Source: Planctomycetota bacterium (GTDB lineage: Bacteria; Planctomycetota; Phycisphaerae; Sedimentisphaerales; Anaerohalosphaeraceae). From it: DNA of 12,243 nt. The stretch spans positions 1 to 12,243 of the forward strand of contig JAGHBX010000121.1 of assembly GCA_021160785.1 (NCBI GenBank), read 5' to 3'. Positions within the stretch are counted from its first letter, which is position 1; the number at the start of each line of letters is the position of its first letter. The translations under genes were made by a program, and so were the position numbers. Shown here piece by piece: positions 6,045-12,243 of this stretch. The notes beneath the pieces are model-generated. The model was not told the DNA's origin. It saw only the letters and a program-made list of their open reading frames with translations, and made no database searches.

Positions 6045-8003
6045 TTAACGAACTCCACTGAGGGCCTTTCGGGCTTTCTGCTTCGTGCCATTGTTCCCTG
6101 ATTTGGCAGCCACCGTTTGCAGCACTTCTCGACGCCGGTCCTTTGACACCCCGCCGATTTCCCGCCCGGCAATTCGGACTATCGCCAAATAGGCTTCCTC
6201 GGCGACCGCCGGGTCATCAGCAAGCGTCGTCAATAGCTCCAGGGAACCGACGCTCGGGGCTTCCGCCAGAACAGCGATAGCTTGCCGCTCCTCTTCAGGC
6301 CGCTTGATGTGGGACCGCACGTCCTTGACCTTGGCTGCTTTTTGTTCGTTGCTGAGTTTCTTATTGCCGCGTAGGTACTGGAGGTAACCACGCAGACCCA
6401 ACACCTGATGGGGCATCTTCTCAGCCGATGTGGCCAACATCAGCAGGGCTTGCCCTGCCTCGCTGTCCTGGGGCCAGTTGTTCGGCCAGGTCGATAAGAT
6501 GCGCACGGCCTCGTCTTGCACGGCAGGCTCGGCGCTCTCGATAGCGGATTTGACAGCCGCCAGCGCCTCGGGTCCGCCAACGATCGCCAACGCGTGCAGC
6601 CCGATCATGTGGAGTTCGTTGTCGCGGCTCTGCGTCAGAGGTCGCAGGTGCCGGATGCACCCTGTACCGCAACGGCCACTGATTGCCAGCAAGGCCTTAT
6701 TGATACCCGCCCGTTCCGTGGAACTGTCGGTCTTTTGAAGCAGCTTGACGAGATCTGCCGTCTGCCGGTCCTGGCCGATGATGCTGATTGTCCGTACGGC
6801 CGCGCCGCGAATCCCGGCATCGGCGTCTTGAAGGCTCGATGCGACCGCAGGAAGGCCCTCGCTGATTTGCCTCTGACCGACCAACTCGATGAGAACCTGC
6901 TTGAGCTTGCCTTTGGCTTGCGGCAGGCGGGCGAGCAGGTCGGTGTCGGTATCTTTGCCAGGCAGCCTGACCAACGTTTCAGTGGCTGCTTGTTGCAACT
7001 CGGCATCGTCTTCGGTCGCCGCTTCCAGTAAGATCGGTATGCACGAGACATCGCCCAGGCGGATCAGGATGTTGATCGCCGTGATGCGCAGGTCCTTCGG
7101 GCCGCCCTCGGCCGCCTTGCGAACGGTCGGCAGTACGGCAGAGTCGTTACGATCGGCAATGGCTAACAGCAGCAGGGGACGCCGGTCCGGACTCAAGCGG
7201 GCAAGTTCCACTGCCAATGCCCCGGTCACATCGCGACCGCCAAGCTCGCGGGCTGTGCGCAGTCCGATGCCGAGCCTCTTTTTGTCCTCCGACCGCAACT
7301 GCTCGATCAGCAGAGGTACACCGGCGGACCGGCGGGCCAAAATAGCGCCGCGGATTGCCTCCAGGTGTCTCTGATCAGGCACGTCAGCCTGCCGGACCTT
7401 GTCATACAGCTTGACTGCGTCGGTGGTGCTGTCGTTGGCCAGGCAGCCTTCTGCACATAGAATGCATCCTTCGGCGACCGCCGAACGTACAGCGGTCGGA
7501 GCACTGGCCAGCGATTTCGTCAGTGCCTTAGCTGCCTGCTTGCCGCCGATGTGTCCCAACGCCACGGCGGCGGCTGATGCGACGTCAGGGTTTGCATCGT
7601 GTAATTTCTGTACGAGACTGTTGACGGCCCGAACATCGCGGCGAACAGCAATCGAGTTAATCACCCCGACAAGCAGCCGGCCCTGTAGCTTGCCCATTGC
7701 GTTGCGTAGAGCGGTGTCGGCGACGGGTCCGGGAATCGCTTCGAGTGCTATCCGCGCCCATGAGGAAAGCTCTTTGTCGCCCAGCAGCGGTGCAAGGGCG
7801 GGGACGGATTTGTCGGTTCCGTAGATGGCCAGTCGCTTGCAGGTGATGGCTTTTTCGCCCTTGGCGGCGTCGGACTTCAGTACGGCGATCAACTCAAGTT
7901 CTTTTGCGCCTCCGGCCGGGTGATTTTGAGCGATGGTTACCGCCGAGGCGGCGAACATAAGGAGAGCGACGCAACAGGTTAAATATCGTTTACTTATTAT
8001 CAT
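6045..8003 (-). CDS. Secreted HEAT-repeat protein
   Basis: A 652-residue alpha-solenoid protein of unknown specific role. Residues 1-25 form a Sec signal peptide (MIISKRY then a hydrophobic core, likely cleaved after VTIA). The rest is a long run of 30-40-residue HEAT-like helical pairs, for example PDVASAAAVALGHIGGKQAAKAL, DAGIRGAAVRTISIIGQD, DNELHMIGLHALAIVGGPEAL and EPAVQDEAVRILSTW. No catalytic motif or CxxCH is visible. An AGGAGG Shine-Dalgarno sequence (plus-strand 8010-8015) lies 6 nt before the ATG and fixes the start. It lies between the oxidoreductase and sulfatase 2 on one strand with 44- and 29-bp gaps, so co-transcription is likely. HEAT proteins are frequent beside DUF1080 and Gfo/Idh/MocA genes in planctomycetes. 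A scaffold bringing the exported enzymes together is a reasonable inference but untested. Confidence 0.88.
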   Translation of the reverse strand: MIISKRYLTCCVALLMFAASAVTIAQNHPAGGAKELELIAVLKSDAAKGEKAITCKRLAIYGTDKSVPALAPLLGDKELSSWARIALEAIPGPVADTALRNAMGKLQGRLLVGVINSIAVRRDVRAVNSLVQKLHDANPDVASAAAVALGHIGGKQAAKALTKSLASAPTAVRSAVAEGCILCAEGCLANDSTTDAVKLYDKVRQADVPDQRHLEAIRGAILARRSAGVPLLIEQLRSEDKKRLGIGLRTARELGGRDVTGALAVELARLSPDRRPLLLLAIADRNDSAVLPTVRKAAEGGPKDLRITAINILIRLGDVSCIPILLEAATEDDAELQQAATETLVRLPGKDTDTDLLARLPQAKGKLKQVLIELVGQRQISEGLPAVASSLQDADAGIRGAAVRTISIIGQDRQTADLVKLLQKTDSSTERAGINKALLAISGRCGTGCIRHLRPLTQSRDNELHMIGLHALAIVGGPEALAAVKSAIESAEPAVQDEAVRILSTWPNNWPQDSEAGQALLMLATSAEKMPHQVLGLRGYLQYLRGNKKLSNEQKAAKVKDVRSHIKRPEEERQAIAVLAEAPSVGSLELLTTLADDPAVAEEAYLAIVRIAGREIGGVSKDRRREVLQTVAAKSGNNGTKQKARKALSGVR

Positions 8004-8047
8004 GTTTATCCTCCTGGTTCAGGTGGTTTCTTTCGAAAGATCGGACG

Positions 8048-9328
8048 CTATATTCGCCATGGTTCGCGCAGGGCCTCGGAACGCAAACGGTTGGCCTGCT
8101 CATCGCCAATGAATTCATTTTTCTTCGGGTCATACTTGACCTTGCGATCGAGGAACAGGGCGATGTTGGCCGCATGGCAGGCGATATGCGCCCAGCACGC
8201 TGCGTTGGCGTTGGCCCGGGTCAGGGCCCGGGTCTTTACACAATCAAGGAAGTTGCGCACGTGAAAGTCGGCGGGGTAGCCCGGTATCTTTGTCCCCCTG
8301 CGGAGCAGCAGCGATTGAGAACTCGCGCCGAACTCCGCATTGTCGCCGGTCTCGACCCAGCCGGTTTCACCCTCGAAGCGGACCGGACACGAGCCCATCG
8401 GCAGCCATCCGTCGTTGCGCATGACGAGTTTGACGCCGTTGGCGTATCGGGCGTGCAACTGACCGTTGACCGGCTCGTACTCCACGGGTGCCGTGTCGTC
8501 GGCATCATTGGCTAACTGGCAGAGGTCAACGCAGTGGGAGCCCCATTCGAGGCATCCGCCGCCGACCAGCCCGCCGCCTTTTTCGAAGTGGAAGGCGTTC
8601 ATGAGTTTGCGGGTGTAGGGTCGCCATGCGGCGGGCCCGAGGTACATGTCCCAGTCCACCTGTTCTCGGGGCGGTTCGGGTTCAGCCGGGAGCCAGCCGC
8701 TCATCTTGGTCCCGAGACCACCGGGGTGAGCGTGGACTGTAAGAAGCTTACCGAGCTTGCCGGTCCGGGCCAGTTCGATCGCATAGGCAAAGTTGGGGAG
8801 GCTGCGACGTTGCGTGCCTGCCTGGAACACGCGACCCGTGCGGTGGAATACATCCGCCAGCACCAGGCTCTGGGCGATGTTCTTCGTGCAGGGCTTTTCG
8901 CAGTAGACGTCTTTGCCTGCCCTTGCCGCCATCGTAGCCGCCGTCACATGCCAGTTCGGACCGGTCGCGATCAGCACGGCGTCGATATCGTCCCGGGCGA
9001 GCAGCTCGCGCATGTCGATGTACGTTGCGCAGTCTTTGTCGCCGTTCTGTGCGTCGACCTGGTCTTTGGCGCGCTTGCGGTTGTCGCCGCGCACGTCACA
9101 GACGGCTACGCACCGCAGATCGGGCTCCCGCAGGAAGCAACTCAGGTCATAACGACCGCGATTACCGATCCCAATAGCGCCCAATACGATACGTTCGCTG
9201 GGCGCCACACTGCCATCTTTACCTAACGCCGTCCCCGGGATTACTTGTGGTATCGCCAGGCAGACGCCGGTCTGCACTGCGGTTTTGAGAAACCGCCGCC
9301 GGTTTAGACTAACTCTTTCTTTGCACAT
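8048..9328 (-). CDS. Tat-exported Gfo/Idh/MocA family oxidoreductase
   Basis: An NAD(P)-dependent sugar oxidoreductase of 426 residues, acting outside the cytoplasm. The frame is open back to 9496, but I place the start at ATG 9328-9326: AGGAGG (plus-strand 9335-9340) lies 6 nt upstream and the Tat motif (NRRRFLKTA, 9-17) then falls at the N-terminus. A longer start would bury the Tat motif and cover the promoter at 9418-9446. The Rossmann fold shows GIGNRG (53-58), Asp78 after the second strand, and the family EKP triad at 144-146. QAGTQRRS (169-176) and GGGCLEWGSHCVD (256-268), with His265 and Asp268, match the catalytic region of the GH109-like and 3-dehydro-forming members. Tat export fits a cofactor-loaded folded enzyme, as in glucose-fructose oxidoreductase. 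It is first in the minus-strand operon and divergent from the DUF1080 fusion. The substrate is unknown. Confidence 0.93.
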   Translation of the reverse strand: MCKERVSLNRRRFLKTAVQTGVCLAIPQVIPGTALGKDGSVAPSERIVLGAIGIGNRGRYDLSCFLREPDLRCVAVCDVRGDNRKRAKDQVDAQNGDKDCATYIDMRELLARDDIDAVLIATGPNWHVTAATMAARAGKDVYCEKPCTKNIAQSLVLADVFHRTGRVFQAGTQRRSLPNFAYAIELARTGKLGKLLTVHAHPGGLGTKMSGWLPAEPEPPREQVDWDMYLGPAAWRPYTRKLMNAFHFEKGGGLVGGGCLEWGSHCVDLCQLANDADDTAPVEYEPVNGQLHARYANGVKLVMRNDGWLPMGSCPVRFEGETGWVETGDNAEFGASSQSLLLRRGTKIPGYPADFHVRNFLDCVKTRALTRANANAACWAHIACHAANIALFLDRKVKYDPKKNEFIGDEQANRLRSEALREPWRI

Positions 9329-9417
9329 ACTTGACCTCCTGCTGAACAAAATCCACGAGCCACAGGCATTACATTTCCCATAGGCCCCTTTTCTCGTATC
9401 CGGGTACACGTATAGTA

Positions 9418-9446
9418 AGTATAACAGAAAATACCGTCCTTTGCAA
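9418..9446 (-). promoter_or_regulatory. Sigma70-type promoter of the Gfo/HEAT/sulfatase operon
   Basis: Reading the minus strand, the -35 is TTGCAA (9446-9441) and the -10 is TATACT (9423-9418, 5/6 to consensus) with exactly 17 bp between. Transcription would start near 9411, leaving a leader of about 80 nt to the ATG at 9328. The -35 sits inside the 8-bp palindrome TTTGCAAA (9440-9447), where a repressor could compete with polymerase. Confidence 0.6.
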
Positions 9447-9462
9447 AACGGTTCTCTCGCCT

Positions 9463-9480
9463 CCGGCAGCACACCGGCAG
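9463..9480. repeat. Paired CCGGCAG direct repeats, 11-bp period
   Basis: CCGGCAG occurs at 9463-9469 and 9474-9480, one helical turn apart. They lie upstream of the minus-strand -35 element, a usual place for a class I activator site. The adjacent GCAGC (9466-9470) and GCTGC (9482-9486) also form an inverted pair. Binding by any regulator is inference. Confidence 0.4.
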
Positions 9481-9561
9481 GCTGCTCACGACACAAATCG
9501 TTGCTATTACAGCACTTAATTGGCGGATAATGTGTTTTCGGATTGCAGGCAGACAGGAAGT

Positions 9562-9590
9562 TTGAGTTTTTGGGTGCATCTTGGTATTAT
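9562..9590 (+). promoter_or_regulatory. Sigma70-type promoter of the propeller/DUF1080 gene
   Basis: The -35 is TTGAGT (9562-9567) and the -10 is TATTAT (9585-9590, 5/6), with a 17-bp spacer in an AT-rich segment. Transcription would start near 9597, about 80 nt before the ATG at 9677. Confidence 0.6.
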
Positions 9591-9604
9591 GTTATAAATG
9601 AGGT

Positions 9605-9631
9605 TCAGCCCCGATGCGTCGGGATAGCTGA
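9605..9631 (+). promoter_or_regulatory. Leader hairpin of the propeller/DUF1080 gene
   Basis: TCAGC+CCCGA (9605-9614) pairs with TCGGG+GCTGA (9619-9623 and 9627-9631) around a TGCG loop, with a 3-nt ATA bulge on the 3' side. It starts about 8 nt after the predicted transcription start, the same arrangement as at sulfatase 1, and shares the words CCCGATG and CGTCGGG with that hairpin. It could be a 5' stabilising stem, an operator or an interspersed palindromic repeat. No known riboswitch was recognised. Confidence 0.45.
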
Positions 9632-9676
9632 GGAAATACAATGCTGTAGCAAAATCTCGGGAGAAAGGCAATTCAT

Positions 9677-11776
9677 ATGAACAAACGCACAATGATCATG
9701 GCAAAGGCATCTGTACTAATAGCTGTCGCAGTGGCCGGACTCGCAACGCATGCCCGCGCCGATCAGCCGGGTAAGAGCTCTATGAGGCGCGACAGGTATC
9801 TGCTCCTTGATTCCCGCGTCATCGAATCGAAGACCAATGTGCATCTTACTGTCGGTGTCGCGCATAAGGACAAGAACAACCCGCTTTTCAAAGAGGACAA
9901 GCCGTGGGAACCCCGTTTCGACAATCCCTACTCCAGTGTCATCTATGACGAGGAGGAAAAGATTTACAAATGCTGGTACAGCATATTCATCAAGTCCGGT
10001 CCGAAGGGTGATTTCCCCGGTGAGGGACTGCCGTCTGATAAACGTGCATGGGTCAACTGGACCGAAGGAGACCGGGATTTTGGTGTCTGCTACGCCACGA
10101 GCAAAGATGGAATCCACTGGGACAAACCAGAACTTGGAGTGATCGAGTTTGACGGCAGCAAGAAGAACAATCTCGTTATAGAATACAACCATGGCGTAAC
10201 GGTTATGAAGGACCTGCATGAAACTGATCCGCAGAAGCGATACAAGGCCATTCACCCGGAGCGAAAAAAGAGTTATGTATGGTTCTCGCCTGACGGCGTT
10301 CACTGGGGGGAGAGAATTAACATTGGCCGCATGGATAATGGCGACACGAACAATTGTGTGTGGTGGGACCCTGACCTCGGCAAGTATGTGATCATCACAC
10401 GACACTGGGGCGGGGCAAACACCCCGGGACGTTACGGTGCTGGCGGGCATCGACAAAAGTCAAGGAGCGTTTCATCGGACTTTTTGAACTGGTCAAAACC
10501 TGAGGTTGTAATCGAAGGTCTCGATTTGCGCATGCAGATTCACGACATGCCGGTCATCCCCCACGCTGGTGTCTACATTGGCATGGTCGGACTTTTCGAC
10601 ATTGGAGCAAGCAGGCAGTGGTGCGAATTAGCATGGAGCCCGGACAGCATCGAATGGCGCCGTATCCAGCCCGGCAAGCCGCTGATCCCCAACGGGGCGG
10701 TTATGGGTGATTACGATTGGGGCTGCATCTTTGCTTCCAGACCGATTGTGAGGAAGGATGAGATTCTCCTTTACTACGGCGCTAATGACGGCAGGTTCAT
10801 GGCCTGGCGCAACGGCTATCTCGCCTTAGCTCGACTGCGGCCCGACGGTTTCGCGGGCTATGAACAGATTGCCGGCGGAAGCAACAAGACAGGGTCTCTC
10901 ACTACCAACGCCGTTTCAGTTGTCGGCGATTCGCTCTGCATAAGCGCAGACGTTGCGCCGTCAGGCTTTGTCAAGGTTACGGTTCTTGACAAAGATAATA
11001 AGCCATTGGCCCAAGGCCAGTTGGTGACAACGACCGTTTCAGACGCTAAGATACAGTGGAAAGACAATTTCTCACTCAAGAACCTCAAGGGCAAAGAGAT
11101 CAAGCTGAAATTCGAACTGAGAGAATCAAAGCTCTTTTCATTCAGTTTTGACGGCAACGCCATTTTCGACGGCAAGACACTCGATGGCTGGCACGCCCTG
11201 CCAAAAGAAAGCGCGTCGGACTGGACTGTTCGTAACGGAGCGATTGTCGGGCACGGCAGCGAGGATCGGCTGAGTTATCTTGTGTGGAAGGAAGAGAATC
11301 TTACCGACTTCGAACTTGAGTTGAAGTATCGTTTGCCTGGCAAGGGCAACACCGGCGTAGAGATTCGCAGTCAGCATGATGACACGGGCAAACGTCCTTT
11401 CAAGGGCTATCACGCCGATCTGGGACATGTTGGCATTGGTGCTCACATTCTCGGCGCATGGGATTTCCACTTTGCCAAACGTAAGGAACATCCCTGCAAT
11501 CGCGGGACGAGCCTGATCATCGACGAAAATGGCAAGGCGCATTCGGCAAGCATCCCCGGATCGCTTACGCTGGCGGATATTCGTCCGCACCAGTGGAACG
11601 ACGTCCGCATCGTTGCCCGCGGAAACCACTTCCAGTTCTTCATCAACGACAAACTCGCTTCGGAGTTCACCGACAACGCCAAAAGCGGACAACTCAAATA
11701 CGGCGCTATCGGATTGCAGATCCACGACAAAGGTATGAGCGTGGAATTCAAGGGTATTCGTCTGAAAAAGCTGTAA
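9677..11776 (+). CDS. Sialidase/GH32-like propeller protein fused to a DUF1080 (3-keto-glycoside hydrolase-type) domain
   Basis: A secreted 699-residue protein probably acting on glycans. Residues 1-29 form a Sec signal ending ATHARA-DQ. Residues 40-395 form a beta-propeller of the sialidase/GH32-like type with repeated Asp-box-like motifs: SKDGIHW (142-148), SPDGVHW (204-210), SSDFLNW (266-272) and SPDSIEW (321-327). KPWEPRFDNPY (75-85) is a strongly characteristic block. Residues 396-490 look like the usual C-terminal beta-sandwich, ending KLFSFSF. A DUF1080/PF06439 domain then begins directly (IFDGKTLDGW, 496-505) and runs to the end, with NTGVEIRS, HQWNDVRIVARG and GAIGLQIHD. DUF1080 members include 3-keto-glycoside-cleaving enzymes. 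The start is supported by a GGAGAAAGG sequence at 9660-9668. It is divergent from the oxidoreductase, a likely functional partner. Fold assignment is firm; enzymatic activity of the propeller is uncertain. Confidence 0.9.
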   Translation: MNKRTMIMAKASVLIAVAVAGLATHARADQPGKSSMRRDRYLLLDSRVIESKTNVHLTVGVAHKDKNNPLFKEDKPWEPRFDNPYSSVIYDEEEKIYKCWYSIFIKSGPKGDFPGEGLPSDKRAWVNWTEGDRDFGVCYATSKDGIHWDKPELGVIEFDGSKKNNLVIEYNHGVTVMKDLHETDPQKRYKAIHPERKKSYVWFSPDGVHWGERINIGRMDNGDTNNCVWWDPDLGKYVIITRHWGGANTPGRYGAGGHRQKSRSVSSDFLNWSKPEVVIEGLDLRMQIHDMPVIPHAGVYIGMVGLFDIGASRQWCELAWSPDSIEWRRIQPGKPLIPNGAVMGDYDWGCIFASRPIVRKDEILLYYGANDGRFMAWRNGYLALARLRPDGFAGYEQIAGGSNKTGSLTTNAVSVVGDSLCISADVAPSGFVKVTVLDKDNKPLAQGQLVTTTVSDAKIQWKDNFSLKNLKGKEIKLKFELRESKLFSFSFDGNAIFDGKTLDGWHALPKESASDWTVRNGAIVGHGSEDRLSYLVWKEENLTDFELELKYRLPGKGNTGVEIRSQHDDTGKRPFKGYHADLGHVGIGAHILGAWDFHFAKRKEHPCNRGTSLIIDENGKAHSASIPGSLTLADIRPHQWNDVRIVARGNHFQFFINDKLASEFTDNAKSGQLKYGAIGLQIHDKGMSVEFKGIRLKKL

Positions 11777-11783
11777 GCTAAAT

Positions 11784-12195
11784 ATGGTATTAGACATGCA
11801 AACGTTGACATGCGTTTTTACAGCAGCAATGGTTCCGGGATCTCGACGGCCGGAGGCGCCGAGCCGGTGCCGGTCGGCTTGCAAAAGCAACTGCTCGTGG
11901 ATGATTATGTCATCGCCGAGAAGCACAATGCGACCCGATCATGAAGAAAAAGAATCCGTGGGGCAATCACAGGCTGCAGTTCAACTGGCTGACGACCTGT
12001 ATCTACGAGGGAGTCTATTTCGCCCCGATGAACGTCTACACCATGGACGAGTCGGGCTTCTTCGACGGATTTGACTACCAGACGCGACACGTCGAAGATG
12101 TGTTGGACTTCTATATCGGCACCAGCAGGGACGGTATAAACTTCGACAGGAGTTGAATCTACGCGCGTAAACCATTGGAAATAATGAAGATGTGA
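11784..12195 (+). pseudogene. Decayed sialidase/GH32-like propeller paralogue
   Basis: Two fragments of a second propeller gene remain. From ATG 11810 a frame reads QKQLLVDDYVIAEKHNATR, matching the family N-terminus (compare DRYLLLDSRVIESKTNVH in the intact gene upstream), and stops at TGA 11942-11944. A different frame from 11941 encodes an internal blade (LTTCIYEGVYFAP, then FYIGTSRDGINFDRS) and stops at TGA 12154-12156. The frame then continues as IYARKPLEI, where homologues of this type commonly read SWIYARKPL, so the TGA probably replaces TGG (Trp). About 100-250 residues between the fragments and the whole C-terminal part are missing. The remnant ends 5 bp before a tRNA gene. A short open frame from 11784 may hold the old start (MVLDMQTLT) before a frameshift. 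Confidence 0.75.
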
Positions 12196-12200
12196 ATGAA

Positions 12201-12243
12201 TGCGGGCGACCAGAATCGAACTGGCGTATCCAGCTTGGGAAGC
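12201..12243 (-). tRNA. tRNA-Gly(CCC), 3' part, 5' part beyond the window
   Basis: On the minus strand the right edge gives the end of the anticodon arm and the complete 3' half. Two anticodon-stem bases GC (12243-12242) lead to loop TTCCCAA (12241-12235) with anticodon CCC at 12239-12237. Then come 3' stem GCTGG (12234-12230), variable loop ATAC (12229-12226), T stem GCCAG with loop TTCGATT and CTGGT (12225-12209), acceptor strand CGCCCGC (12208-12202) and discriminator A (12201). The acceptor strand fits the usual glycine GCGGGCG. CCA is not encoded. The D arm and 5' acceptor strand are off the window. Confidence 0.88.

Larger units (their letters stand above)
9329..9676. promoter_or_regulatory. 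348-bp divergent control region
   Basis: No gene is supported here; the open minus frame up to 9496 is an unused extension of the oxidoreductase ORF. The region holds a promoter for each direction, paired 7-bp direct repeats behind the minus promoter, and a hairpin in the plus leader. Each is listed separately. It is noticeably AT-richer than the flanking genes. Confidence 0.8.

Noticed and set aside
6400..6740. Haem site in the HEAT protein (GRCGTGCIRH)
   Set aside because: The cysteine spacing is CxxxC followed by Ile-Arg-His, not CxxCH, so it is not a haem attachment motif.
8534..9226. Plus-strand 230-residue frame opposite the oxidoreductase
   Set aside because: Shadow of the Rossmann-fold gene, with no start signal or domain signature.
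9329..9496. N-terminal extension of the oxidoreductase to 9496
   Set aside because: The internal ATG at 9328 has an AGGAGG 6 nt upstream and puts the Tat motif at the N-terminus. The extension would overlap the promoter at 9418-9446.
11138..11926. Minus-strand 262-residue frame opposite the DUF1080 domain and pseudogene
   Set aside because: The plus strand has clear DUF1080 motifs and the frame shows no domain of its own.
1..12243. CRISPR array, transposase or integrase, toxin-antitoxin pair, SusC/SusD pair
   Set aside because: No regularly spaced repeats, no DDE or recombinase motifs and no such small gene pairs were seen on either strand.

Overview
This 12.2 kb window looks like a fragment of a planctomycete-type genome, most likely from a metagenome assembly. 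It carries two Tat-exported formylglycine-type sulfatases, a Tat-exported Gfo/Idh/MocA oxidoreductase, a secreted HEAT-repeat protein, and a sialidase-like propeller fused to a DUF1080 (3-keto-glycoside hydrolase-type) domain. Those families in one place, with no SusC/SusD pair, is the usual planctomycete style of a sulfated-glycan utilisation locus. The taxonomic assignment is inference from gene content. Both edges are suspicious as natural borders: the left edge is a perfect 34-bp fold-back palindrome and the right edge lies inside a tRNA gene, so the window may be a whole short contig.

Layout. (1) 1-2278, plus strand: a haem-binding TolB/PD40-like beta-propeller protein, open to the left edge, followed in the same reading frame after one TAA by a small five-haem c-type cytochrome with no visible signal peptide. 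(2) 2279-4274, plus strand: a promoter, a leader hairpin and sulfatase 1, which has an extra C-terminal beta-sandwich. (3) 9328 down to 4414, minus strand: an apparent three-gene operon, Gfo/Idh/MocA, then HEAT repeat protein, then iduronate-2-sulfatase-like sulfatase 2, with 44- and 29-bp gaps and good Shine-Dalgarno sites for the first two. A 31-codon mini-ORF overlaps the last stop codon. (4) 9329-9676: a 348-bp divergent control region with a good sigma70-like promoter in each direction, a leader hairpin and a pair of helically phased direct repeats. (5) 9677-11776, plus strand: the propeller/DUF1080 fusion. (6) 11777-12195: a decayed, deleted and nonsense-mutated paralogue of the propeller part. 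(7) 12201 to the edge, minus strand: the 3' part of tRNA-Gly(CCC).

How it may work together (inference). Sulfatases remove sulfate esters from a polysaccharide or oligosaccharide outside the cytoplasm. The Tat-exported Gfo/Idh/MocA enzyme could oxidise a sugar at C3, and the DUF1080 domain, transcribed divergently from the same control region, could cleave the resulting 3-keto-glycoside after the fused propeller has bound or processed the glycan. The two haem proteins at the left may belong to a separate extracytoplasmic redox module. No sulfatase-maturing enzyme, transporter or regulator lies in the window.
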